Source: an uncultured Winogradskyella sp.
Lineage (GTDB): Bacteria > Bacteroidota > Bacteroidia > Flavobacteriales > Flavobacteriaceae
NCBI RefSeq assembly: GCF_947498345.1
Contig: NZ_CANMJY010000001.1
Span: 558,001 to 622,000, forward strand
Length of the DNA: 64,000 bases
Reading direction: 5' to 3'
Part shown: positions 25,950 through 33,432 of the stretch, one piece after another
How the letters are laid out: each line of letters begins with the position of its first letter
Numbering within the stretch: the first letter of the stretch is position 1
Notes under the pieces: generated by a model
Told to the model about the DNA's origin: nothing
The model's input: the letters and a program-made list of their open reading frames with translations, nothing else
Databases searched by the model: none
Position numbers and translations under genes: made by a program

Positions 25950-26969
25950 ATGATTTCAACCGAAGAACTACTTAAAATTCTTGAAAAAAGTGAATCTTCA
26001 ACTTTAGATTTTAAAGAAGGCTTTTATGATTTTGCAAATGACAGAGACTTAAAAAACACTGCAAAATTCATAAAAGACGTTATTAGTTTTTCAAATACAA
26101 TTAGAAACGAAAATGGGTTTATTCTTTTTGGAATAAAAGAAAAAGCGGACAAAAATATAGAGTTGATTGGGCTAAAAAATTCAATAGATGACTCAATTCT
26201 TCAAGAGAAAGTAAAAGACAAAGTTTTTCCACGACCATTTTTCAAATATTACGAACTGAATTATGAAAACAAAAAGATTGGAATTCTTGAATTTCCAATA
26301 GTAAAATACGAATTACCAATTACACCGACTGTAAAGTTAAAAGGTCTTGAGGTTGGAAAAGTTTATTATCGAAATGGCTCTTCGAATACAGAAGCTAATG
26401 CGATTGATGTTATCAGAATTAATGATTGGTTCAAATCATTACCTGGAAATTTAAAACTTACATTGTCTGACAAAATTTCTGAAATATTAAAAAGACTAAC
26501 TTTAAATCAAGAGAAATTATCAGTAATAACTACTGATTTGCTCAATATTTCAAAAATTCACGGATTAACTGAACTCGAAATATTTTGTTCTGCACAAATA
26601 AAAGGAATAAAGCAGAACGAGGCTGAAAACCATAAATATAGAATACAAAAAATGTTTATTTCTCCAAATGGAATAGAAACTAATCCATATTCATTTATCG
26701 ACATTACAACAGATATGATAAAAAAGGAAATGGAAAAAGATGATAGTTTTTTCGAATATAGGATGTTACTCAATCATTCAATTGTAAAAATCGAAGAGCT
26801 TCTTGAACGATTTAAAAATAATAAAACCTATGCTACTGTAAAAATGACTAGTCAGCATTTATTCGGTAAAGGAGATTATGACATCAATGTCTTTATTTTT
26901 GAGAATAACATAAAAGATGTTTATAGTAATATTAAACAAAAAACTATTGATGAACTAATGAAAATATAA
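25950..26969 (+). CDS. AlbA_2 / Schlafen-type putative RNA- or DNA-binding protein
   Basis: 339 residues. The N-terminal domain (about 1-150) matches AlbA_2: SSTLDFKEGFYDF (the ExxxlDFK entry), FIKDVISFSNTIRNENGFILFGIKE (normally SAxANTxGGxLLiGVxD) and the FKYYELNYENKKIGILEFPI and GKVYYRNGSS strands. The rest is helical with no known motif. Such proteins include Schlafen-like nucleases and antiphage components. It is first of three cargo genes and is preceded by the curved repeat array. A defence role is inferred from family and neighbourhood. Confidence 0.8.
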   Translation: MISTEELLKILEKSESSTLDFKEGFYDFANDRDLKNTAKFIKDVISFSNTIRNENGFILFGIKEKADKNIELIGLKNSIDDSILQEKVKDKVFPRPFFKYYELNYENKKIGILEFPIVKYELPITPTVKLKGLEVGKVYYRNGSSNTEANAIDVIRINDWFKSLPGNLKLTLSDKISEILKRLTLNQEKLSVITTDLLNISKIHGLTELEIFCSAQIKGIKQNEAENHKYRIQKMFISPNGIETNPYSFIDITTDMIKKEMEKDDSFFEYRMLLNHSIVKIEELLERFKNNKTYATVKMTSQHLFGKGDYDINVFIFENNIKDVYSNIKQKTIDELMKI

Positions 26970-26983
26970 CTGGTTACATCAAC

Positions 26984-27153
26984 GTGTATAAAACATAGCT
27001 AGTAAGTGCTAAACTGAAATGTTTGCGTTTACTTTCAAAAATCGCCAAATTTTTAATTTGGCTTTAAAGAGAAGAGTTAAAATAAAGTATAAAAATTCGG
27101 ATTTGTGTTTATCCGAAAAGTTAGTGTCTTTTTGCGCGCTACGTTTCATACAC
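26984..27153. repeat. long imperfect inverted repeat enclosing two hairpins between cargo genes
   Basis: Outer arms GTGTATAAAACATAGC (26984-26999) and GCTACGTTTCATACAC (27138-27153) pair at 14 of 16 positions. Inside are an 8-bp stem GCCAAATT-TTT-AATTTGGC (27044-27062) and a 7-bp stem TTCGGAT/ATCCGAA (27096-27117). The structure fills almost all of the 207-base gap between the AlbA_2 and HEPN genes. It resembles a folded recombination site or a structured leader. Confidence 0.6.
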
Positions 27154-27176
27154 AAATCCATTAGATTCAATACAGA

Positions 27177-28526
27177 ATGACATCGAAGATAGAATATAAA
27201 GGGCAGTGGAAGTTACCAGATGATGAAGATTGGATAAATGGAACTTTAACCTTCGACCCTGAATTTGGTGGAAAATTAGAATTATTCGGTACATTTAATC
27301 CAAGTTTTCTTGACCGGTCTAGCAAAGAAATAATTTTGGGTAAAACAAATCATGGAGAAATTACCTTAATTGATAATTGGTATAGAACAAAAAAAGTAAC
27401 TAACCATACTGGAATTACAATTGGAATTTATGAGCCAATTATAATTATAAAAGGTCATAACTTCAAAGAAGAATCAGAAATAAACTTTCAAAAAGTAATA
27501 TTTAAACCATTCAATTTGTTTCAATGGTTATCTAAAACTGGGCAGAAGCATGATTTTAGAAATCAAAGTAGCTCTTATTCCTTGCACTATGAAGAAGTTC
27601 CTAGAATTGAATTTGAATTAGATGAAAATTGTAAAGGATACATTAGCTTCGATGCACCTATTAGCTTGAATGCAGATTACAATGCAGTGAAATATAGAGA
27701 AGAAGCATATGTAAATCTAATTTATTCTGAAAAAGTTAATTATACTAAAATAATTGAAGATGTGACCATCTTTGTCCAGCTCATTACTCTACTTACTTTT
27801 GAACAAAGCTATCCTATTGACATTACGTTAAAAGACAAAGATTATACTACTGAACAAGGTAGATTCCAAGAAGAAAAATTCATCAAGTGTTTTTACCGTA
27901 CTTCTTTCTACAGTAAAAAACATAAATTGAGAAATCAAGGTCAACACATAGTAAGATATTCAGAAGTTGAGGATAATTTTCCAAAAATTATTCAGAACTG
28001 GTATAAGCTATATAATGAGATGGAATCAGTAATTATTTTAATGCTTCAACATTTTAAAAGTAAATATTTATTTTCTTCAGATAAATTTATGGACAGTATA
28101 AGAGCATTAGAAAGTTATCATCGACGAAATTTCAACAATGAAAGAATTTCCAAAGAAAAATTCGAAGAACTTGTTGTAGATATTAAAAGTCAAGTTAATT
28201 TAAGTGATGAAGACAAAAAATGGTTGAGTAGTAGATTAATTGGTAATGAACCAAGTCTAGCAACTCGATTAAAAGAGCTAGTTAATAACAATCAAAATGA
28301 GTATATCATCGAAAAAATACAAGACTTGAATAAATATTGCCATAAAGCAACTTCATCAAGGAATTATTATACTCATTATACTAAAAAACTAGAAAAGCGT
28401 GCATTAAAAGGGTCAAAACTCTCGGAAATAACACGAACAAACAGAGCTTTACTTTTTTCTTGTATTTTAAAAGAGATTGGAATACAAAACAGGCATTTTG
28501 AAAAAGGATTAAAACATAATTTGTGA
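27177..28526 (+). CDS. ApeA-like HEPN-domain protein, probable antiphage RNase
   Basis: 449 residues. The N-terminal part (IEYKGQWKLPDDEDWINGTL, LELFGTFN) matches the ApeA N-terminal domain pattern of a (G)xWxLP entry followed by GxLxxxP. The C-terminal part is a HEPN-type helical domain ending with Arg395-Asn-Tyr-Tyr-Thr-His400 (the RxxxxH nuclease motif) in KATSSRNYYTHYTK. ApeA is an established single-gene abortive-infection defence protein; here the assignment rests on these patterns only. It is flanked by structured intergenic DNA on both sides. Confidence 0.85.
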   Translation: MTSKIEYKGQWKLPDDEDWINGTLTFDPEFGGKLELFGTFNPSFLDRSSKEIILGKTNHGEITLIDNWYRTKKVTNHTGITIGIYEPIIIIKGHNFKEESEINFQKVIFKPFNLFQWLSKTGQKHDFRNQSSSYSLHYEEVPRIEFELDENCKGYISFDAPISLNADYNAVKYREEAYVNLIYSEKVNYTKIIEDVTIFVQLITLLTFEQSYPIDITLKDKDYTTEQGRFQEEKFIKCFYRTSFYSKKHKLRNQGQHIVRYSEVEDNFPKIIQNWYKLYNEMESVIILMLQHFKSKYLFSSDKFMDSIRALESYHRRNFNNERISKEKFEELVVDIKSQVNLSDEDKKWLSSRLIGNEPSLATRLKELVNNNQNEYIIEKIQDLNKYCHKATSSRNYYTHYTKKLEKRALKGSKLSEITRTNRALLFSCILKEIGIQNRHFEKGLKHNL

Positions 28527-28649
28527 AATAGTACAGCACTTAACGACGTGTTCCGTTCGTTTTAAATTACTGTCTTTCAGTTAAAAGAAAAGAACCATGC
28601 GAATTTTTCCGCAACAAAACCATACCCTAAACCGCTATCAAATATTATA

Positions 28650-29633
28650 ATGACAAAAGATATAAGTTCAAACAAACAGAATACAGGTTTTCTAAGCTCA
28701 ATAATTGGTAAATTATCTATTATATCAATTGGCTTAACGGGAATAGGAATACTAATAAATAATATGTATTTATTGGGGTTTGGTATTGTTGATTTCAATT
28801 TGCTTCAACCGAGAAATATCTTTACAGGAATAACCTTCGTGATATATTTATTTATATACTATATTATTTTTCAATTTAAGTTGGATTTTTTTAACTTAAA
28901 GAAGTATTCATATGTTTTAATAACTTCTCATCTTATAATTAAATTTTTCATTATCATAAATGGACTTTTTTACTTACTCAGAATTACTAGTCTACCATTT
29001 GACAATAATGAGTACCTTTTATTCTCTAAGTTATCAATTGGAATCCCGGGAGTATTTCTATTCATTTATTTATCTGATGCAATTTTCACTCATGAAGAAA
29101 GGAATACATTAATTCATCGAATAAGTTTTCCATTTTTTAAATGGCTTCTCATTCTAATGTCTATTTTTGTTTTTGTTTATTCATATGTTTTTATACCTGA
29201 ATTTAAACAATTTGCGCAGTCACAAACTACTTTCTTATTCCTTGCTATTGCTATCTTTTTGTCAGCAAAAAATGCTCAAGCTAAAATAGAAATGGCACAA
29301 AATGGTAAAAAGAAATTTGAGCCAATAAAGTCATTTTTTACAGAAAACCATTTTGATTACGATCATATAGTTGAGAAATTTTTCAAATTTATAGTAGTAG
29401 CCTTTTTTATTGTTTATGGAATGTATTTATACAGTTCACACATTCACTCTAACATACCAACAAATTTTGGCGGTGCCCAAAAGTCTGAAATTTCTTTAGA
29501 ACTCTCGAATGGTAAAAAGGTAAAAGGAGAGTTAATATTTCAAAATGAGAACAAGTATTATGTTCAAAAAGAAAGGGAGTTATTATTCATTAAGAAAGAT
29601 GATGTGGCAAAAATTTATCTGATAAAGAAATAA
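28650..29633 (+). CDS. multi-pass membrane protein of unknown function (327 aa)
   Basis: Five to six hydrophobic segments between about residues 15 and 200, a basic cytoplasmic loop (AKIEMAQNGKKKFEPIKSFF), a final membrane segment near 245-262 and a C-terminal beta-rich soluble domain of about 55 residues with SLELSNGKKVKGELIF and VQKERELLFIKKDDVAKIY. The membrane-plus-small-domain layout with defence-gene neighbours makes it a candidate effector. No family recognised and no catalytic motif seen. Confidence 0.7.
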   Translation: MTKDISSNKQNTGFLSSIIGKLSIISIGLTGIGILINNMYLLGFGIVDFNLLQPRNIFTGITFVIYLFIYYIIFQFKLDFFNLKKYSYVLITSHLIIKFFIIINGLFYLLRITSLPFDNNEYLLFSKLSIGIPGVFLFIYLSDAIFTHEERNTLIHRISFPFFKWLLILMSIFVFVYSYVFIPEFKQFAQSQTTFLFLAIAIFLSAKNAQAKIEMAQNGKKKFEPIKSFFTENHFDYDHIVEKFFKFIVVAFFIVYGMYLYSSHIHSNIPTNFGGAQKSEISLELSNGKKVKGELIFQNENKYYVQKERELLFIKKDDVAKIYLIKK

Positions 29634-29674
29634 CTTATCGAACGAAAATAAGATCAAAAACAATAAAGTATACA

Positions 29675-30143
29675 ACGTTTAGAAGCAAACGTTGCGATCA
29701 CCTTTTTTAATCCTAAAAACCTTCATTAAACAATCATAAGTAGTTATATAGCATTAACTCCTTTGTTTATAGAGTTTTTTCATAAAAAACAGATAAGAAT
29801 AAACGTTATTTTAACGCCTTATTTAACGTGTTTATAACGTGAAAAAACGTGTCACAAGAATACGTCACGAAATACGTTTTTTGCGTTACTATGTTCAACA
29901 TGAAAGAAACGTAAAAGTAACGCGAATCGTTTTTGCGTTTTTTAACGTTGCGATTACCGTTTTTTAATCCTAAAAACCTTCATTTAATTCTATATAGTCT
30001 CTACTTAACAATTATAAGGGAACTATATAACATTAAACTCTTTATTTATAAGGGTTTTTAATGAAAAACAGATGAGAATAAACATTTTTTAACGCTCAAT
30101 TAAACGTGTTGATAACGTGAAAAAACGTTTTACAAAAAAACGT
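29675..30143. repeat. ACGT-rich region containing a degenerate tandem duplication
   Basis: A block starting AACGTTGCGAT and running through a TTTTTTAATCCTAAAAACC segment to GATAAGAATAAAC and AACGTGTTTATAACGTG (29688-29850) is repeated in degenerate form at 29943-30128. A third partial copy of AACGTTGCGAT starts at 30139. I count 14 ACGT tetramers. In both blocks four of them keep nearly the same spacing (11, 10, 15 and 10, 11, 15). This suggests phased protein-binding sites. The 516 bases from 29634 to 30149 hold no convincing gene. Confidence 0.75.
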
Positions 30144-30148
30144 TGCGA

Positions 30149-30328
30149 TTACTGTTTTCTTTTTTCTTTACCATCTCTCGATAATAAAAATTCAATATCA
30201 ATTCTCGTAATCTCTTTTTCTATTTCATTTAAGGTTTTTTTGTATTCTTCTTTAGTCATGTCTCCATTTTCAAATAGGTTCTTAGACCTCAATAATATAG
30301 AGGTTAGTTCTGATATATTATAGCTCAT
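30149..30328 (-). CDS. small protein (59 aa), probably real
   Basis: Leftward ORF starting MSYNISELTSILLRSK, with a heptad-like charged helix (KKTLNEIEKEITRIDIE) and a basic tail. It starts 9 bases after the stop of the 68-aa gene on the same strand, so they form an operon. It falls below common length cut-offs; the opposite-strand ORF over the same bases is Ser/Phe-rich and unconvincing. A small coiled-coil regulator is possible. Confidence 0.5.
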   Translation of the reverse strand: MSYNISELTSILLRSKNLFENGDMTKEEYKKTLNEIEKEITRIDIEFLLSRDGKEKRKQ

Positions 30329-30337
30329 ATTTTCTAA

Positions 30338-30544
30338 TTATAATTCAAAGAAGTCTTTTAAATTGATGTTGTCTTTTTCGTATGAAAAGAATATCATTTC
30401 TGTTATCAAATCTTTCTTAATTTTTTCTATTTCATTTATATAGTCATCCTTTAAAAAAAGATGCTTTGATTCTTTTAATTGAAGTAATTTTTTTAAATAG
30501 TATTTATTGCTTGGGTTCATATAATATTTTTGGTGTGGACCCAT
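30338..30544 (-). CDS. small protein of unknown function (68 aa)
   Basis: Leftward ORF. Tyr- and Lys-rich N-terminus (HQKYYMNPSNKYYLKKL) followed by a charged helix and a Phe-containing C-terminus (NLKDFFEL). No membrane segment. It lies between the 61-aa and 59-aa genes on the same strand near the right end of the element. Small leftward genes opposite to the main cargo may encode control factors. Confidence 0.5.
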   Translation of the reverse strand: MGPHQKYYMNPSNKYYLKKLLQLKESKHLFLKDDYINEIEKIKKDLITEMIFFSYEKDNINLKDFFEL

Positions 30545-30680
30545 AATGATTAATTATTAGATGTTAATACTCACAGGCAACAGTTGATATTTATAATCGA
30601 AGTTTGCGTTGAGTTTTTCTAAAGTTAACGTAAATAAACGTTAATTAAGCGTGTAAGCAATATGACGTTTAATTGGTGAA

Positions 30681-30866
30681 TTATGATTGATATTCGATTA
30701 GTTTTAGGAGAAGCTTTTTGGAATCAACTTCGTTCCAATTTGTATGATCAATCATCTGTTTTAGCTTAGAACGTTTTTCTTTAATCTGGTTTTCCAAGAA
30801 CTCGTCTATTTTCTTCAATAGTTGATTACTTTCTTTAGAAGTTAGTGTTGTACTTATTGTTTTCAT
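30681..30866 (-). CDS. small helical protein of unknown function (61 aa)
   Basis: Leftward ORF starting MKTISTTLTSKESNQLLKKI; almost entirely amphipathic helix with heptad-like Leu/Ile spacing (FLENQIKEKRSKLKQMID) and no membrane segment. It is the first of the three small minus-strand genes and begins 33 bases inside the TATCAAC array, so its promoter would overlap the integrase arm sites. Function unknown. Confidence 0.5.
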   Translation of the reverse strand: MKTISTTLTSKESNQLLKKIDEFLENQIKEKRSKLKQMIDHTNWNEVDSKKLLLKLIEYQS

Positions 30867-30898
30867 AATTTAAAATTTACATTAAAATGATTGGAAAT

Positions 30899-30929
30899 TA
30901 TCAACTCAATTATCAACTCAATTATCAAC
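30899..30929 (+). repeat. three TATCAAC repeats at 12-bp pitch, probable integrase arm sites (right end)
   Basis: TATCAAC at 30899, 30911 and 30923, exactly 12 bases apart and in the same orientation as the left-end array. They lie 46 bases inside the attR core. The spacer sequence between copies is AATTATCAACTC-like, close to the left-end AAATTATCAACC. Confidence 0.75.
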
Positions 30930-30938
30930 CAAAAAATA

Positions 30939-30971
30939 AAACCCTTGTATTTATGGTAAATACAAGGGTTT
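30939..30971 (-). terminator. element-borne terminator now serving ssrA
   Basis: Perfect 15-bp stem AAACCCTTGTATTTA / TAAATACAAGGGTTT with a three-base loop. On the minus strand it is followed by TTTTATTTTTTGG, a good T-run. It starts 4 bases past the attR core, directly after the tmRNA 3' end, so the integrated element replaces the ssrA terminator. Confidence 0.85.
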
Positions 30972-30974
30972 ATA

Positions 30975-30987
30975 GTGGAGTCGGAGG
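30975..30987. repeat. attR core within the ssrA 3' end
   Basis: GTGGAGTCGGAGG, second copy of the 13-bp direct repeat. On the minus strand it encodes the last bases of the tmRNA T-arm/acceptor stem and discriminator. Confidence 0.9.
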
Positions 30988-31367
30988 GACTCGAACCCTC
31001 GTCCAAACAAGTAACCAAAGAGCTTTCTACACGCTTAGTCTATACTTGAGTTTTCGATTATAAGCTGGTTAAAGACAACCTACTTATAACTTAGCTTCTA
31101 AATCTCGAAAAGGCATCAAAGCGCTACCCGATCTTAGTTAATATTTACGATGCCTCTAAAAAGAACGCCATTAACTAAGGCTTTCTGGAGACATAAAGCT
31201 TGCTCACCTTGTGAGCCGAGGCTTAATCTTACTATAATTCAGATTATGCAGCTAAAGCGTAGTTATTCTCGCCGTTTAAAATTTGGTCTAGCCTTTTACG
31301 TGTGTCAATGCCATTACACGACGTGCTTACCATTTAATTAATCTCGCTGTCAAAACCAGTCGACCCC
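30976..31367 (-). ncRNA. ssrA: tmRNA
   Basis: About 392 nt. On the minus strand the 5' end GGGGUCG (from 31367) followed by ACUGGUUUUGACAGCGAG is the canonical tmRNA start and pairs with CGACUCC at the 3' end (30977-30983) to form the acceptor stem. The T-arm GGUUCGAGUCC precedes it. The tag reading frame, 31273 down to 31244, encodes GENNYALAA followed by UAA, the tag typical of Flavobacteriia. CCA is not encoded (genomic CTA follows the discriminator). It rescues stalled ribosomes with SmpB. Its 3' end is the integration site of the adjacent island. Confidence 0.95.
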
Positions 31368-31577
31368 TTAATGAGATAGCAAAATCTTGTTTTGCGAAAT
31401 CAAATTAACCCTGAACTAGTTTCAGGGTCTCATCAATAAATGATATCCCTTTTCTTATAAAAAGGATGGCGAAGTTACAAAAAAAGTTGTGCAACCTCTT
31501 AAATCCAGTTATTTTCGTGCAAAAATTTTTCCAGAGTAAAAATTGACAGTTTTGTCAGTTTTTAAATCAATAGTACT

Positions 31578-32786
31578 ATGAAATTTGCCATAATAAAAGA
31601 ACGTAAAAACCCACCAGATAGACGTGTTGTCTTTTCACCAGAAACCTTAGCAGAAGCCAGAAGCAAGTTTCCTGAAGCAGAATTTGTGGTAGAATCCTCT
31701 GATATTAGAGTATTTCCTGATTCAGCTTACGCTAAGTTAGGTTTTGAGGTTACTGATGATGTATCTGATGCTGATGTTATGATTGGTGTTAAGGAGGTTC
31801 CTGTTGAGCATTTAATTCCCAATAAAAAATATTTCTATTTCTCTCATACCATTAAAAAACAACCCTACAATAGAAAGTTGTTGTTAGCTATGTTAGAGAA
31901 AAATATAGAAATGTACGATCATGAAACTATTGTAAAGCAAAGCGGAGCAAGGTTAATAGGTTTTGGACGTTATGCAGGTTTAGTTGGTGCTTACAATGGG
32001 TTTAGAGCCTTAGGTTTGCGTAACGGGTTGTTTAATTTACCCAAAGTTGAAACACTTGCTGATTTAAATGAAGTAAAAGCTGAATTAGATAAAATTACCA
32101 TTCCTAATATTAAAATTCTTTTAACTGGAACAGGAAAAGTAGCTTATGGGGCCAAAGAAATATTAGACCATTTAGAGATCAAAGAGGTTAGTGATGCGTT
32201 ATACTTAACAACACCTAAATTTACTGAACCTGTTTACGTTATGGCTGATGTTATGGAGTATGCTAAACGCTCTGATGGTAAAGTAGGTGATAAGCGAGAA
32301 TTCTATAAAGATCCTACAGGTTATAAAAGTAATTTTATGCCTTATGCTAAACAAACCGATTATTTTATTGCTGGGCATTTCTATGGGAATAATGCACCAT
32401 ACTTATTTACCAGAGAAGATGCAAGGCATTCAGAATTTAGAATCAATTTAGTGGCTGATGTATCTTGTGATATTGATGGGCCAGTGGCAAGCACAATTAG
32501 ACCTTCTACCATTGCAGATCCCTTTTATGGTTACAATCCACAAACAGAACAAGAAACCGCTTTTGATGCTAAAGATGCAATAACAGTTATGGCAGTTGAT
32601 AACTTACCATGCGAATTACCTAAAGATGCTAGTGAAGGTTTTGGTGAAACCTTTGTAGAGCATGTGATTCCTGCATTTTTTAATAATGATGAAAGAGGAA
32701 TTTTAAAGCGTGCCAGAATCACTACTGAAGATGGGCAATTGACAGAACGTTTTAGTTACCTTCAAGATTATGTGGATGGAAATTAA
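31578..32786 (+). CDS. NAD(P)-dependent oxidoreductase, alanine dehydrogenase/saccharopine dehydrogenase (LYS1) type
   Basis: 402 residues. The N-terminal half has the AlaDh_PNT entry FAIIKERKNPPDRRVVFSP (substrate-binding Lys and Arg) and IGVKEVPVEHLIPNKKYFYFSHT. The Rossmann half carries ILLTGTGKVAYGAKEIL (GxGxxxxG). The C-terminal VADVSCDIDGPVASTIRPST and DPFYGYNP match lysine-forming saccharopine dehydrogenases more than alanine dehydrogenases. It is cytosolic. Its true substrate in this lineage cannot be decided from sequence. The 3' end overlaps the convergent DUF1361 gene by 35 bases. Confidence 0.85.
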   Translation: MKFAIIKERKNPPDRRVVFSPETLAEARSKFPEAEFVVESSDIRVFPDSAYAKLGFEVTDDVSDADVMIGVKEVPVEHLIPNKKYFYFSHTIKKQPYNRKLLLAMLEKNIEMYDHETIVKQSGARLIGFGRYAGLVGAYNGFRALGLRNGLFNLPKVETLADLNEVKAELDKITIPNIKILLTGTGKVAYGAKEILDHLEIKEVSDALYLTTPKFTEPVYVMADVMEYAKRSDGKVGDKREFYKDPTGYKSNFMPYAKQTDYFIAGHFYGNNAPYLFTREDARHSEFRINLVADVSCDIDGPVASTIRPSTIADPFYGYNPQTEQETAFDAKDAITVMAVDNLPCELPKDASEGFGETFVEHVIPAFFNNDERGILKRARITTEDGQLTERFSYLQDYVDGN

Positions 32787-33432
32787 TAAGGTTTTTAAAA
32801 ATCCAATAACCAATCAATAAAAATCCACTAAAGCCTAAAGTAAATAACCAAGCATCAGAATTTTGAAATGGCGATAACAAAATATGAAATACATCCGATA
32901 TTAGAACTTGAGGATTACTAATAATTTCCCATGAGTTATAGCGCAAAAATCGACCGAGATAGACTCCAAATCCACATAGAAATATTATAAGCAGCGTTAA
33001 TGTTGTAATTGGTAAACGCTTAAACTTTGACGCAATTAACTTTTGCATATCTAAGATAGAAAGGTAGAAGAGGAGTAAACCAGTTAAAGTAAAAGACAAC
33101 ACAACCAAGACGTCTAACCATAAGAGTGAATCGTTTCCAACTCTAATGTGAATTAAATCCGTAACGATATAAGGAGCATTAGGTAAAAATGCTAACCAAG
33201 CAAAAAACCAAAGTACAAGTTTAAGTTTATTGATTGCTATTTTTGAGCTTAGATACATGGTGATGGAGTATGGTATAATGGCTAAAAAGACATTCCACAC
33301 TAGAAATAAATAGAAGAATGACTTGTTGAGCTTAATTCTTACCATTAGCGTTATAATGCTAAACGCTAAAGCTACTGTGACTAAGGATAAGGTTTTAAAT
33401 TTTGACTGTATCAGTGTTTTTATGGTTTCCAT
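32752..33432 (-). CDS. DUF1361 membrane protein
   Basis: 226 residues with six to seven hydrophobic segments. The pattern FLVWNVFLAIIPYSI, FAWLAFLPNAPYIVTDLIHI and GVYLGRFLRYNSWEII is characteristic of DUF1361 proteins, conserved and uncharacterised. The NAPYxxTDLxH block is the most conserved part. It overlaps the upstream DUF2809-like gene by 38 bases and the convergent oxidoreductase by 35. Confidence 0.88.
   Translation of the reverse strand: METIKTLIQSKFKTLSLVTVALAFSIITLMVRIKLNKSFFYLFLVWNVFLAIIPYSITMYLSSKIAINKLKLVLWFFAWLAFLPNAPYIVTDLIHIRVGNDSLLWLDVLVVLSFTLTGLLLFYLSILDMQKLIASKFKRLPITTLTLLIIFLCGFGVYLGRFLRYNSWEIISNPQVLISDVFHILLSPFQNSDAWLFTLGFSGFLLIGYWIFKNLINFHPHNLEGN

Larger units (their letters stand above)
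20863..30974. mobile_element. ssrA-integrated genomic island (10,112 bp), satellite-like, with defence cargo
   Basis: Bounded by the 13-bp direct repeat GTGGAGTCGGAGG matching the 3' end of ssrA. Content, left to right: tyrosine integrase, unknown protein, excisionase-like HTH, SF3-type helicase/primase, small protein, curved repeat array, AlbA_2 protein, ApeA-like HEPN protein, membrane protein, duplicated ACGT-rich region and three small minus-strand genes. No capsid, portal, terminase, conjugation or relaxase gene is visible, so it is an integrative replicon dependent on helpers for transfer, comparable to phage satellites or small integrative elements (inference). Confidence 0.9.

Noticed and set aside
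30117-30323. 68-residue plus-strand ORF
   Set aside because: Ser/Phe-rich with no plausible fold; the minus-strand 59-residue ORF in the same place is better and forms an operon with the 68-aa gene.
31150-31341. 63-residue plus-strand ORF
   Set aside because: Lies wholly inside the tmRNA gene on the opposite strand; no homology-like features.
31431-31577. TTGACA-like box and small inverted repeats upstream of the oxidoreductase
   Set aside because: The TTGACA -35 is not the Bacteroidota pattern and no TAnnTTTG box follows at the right spacing; not listed as a promoter.
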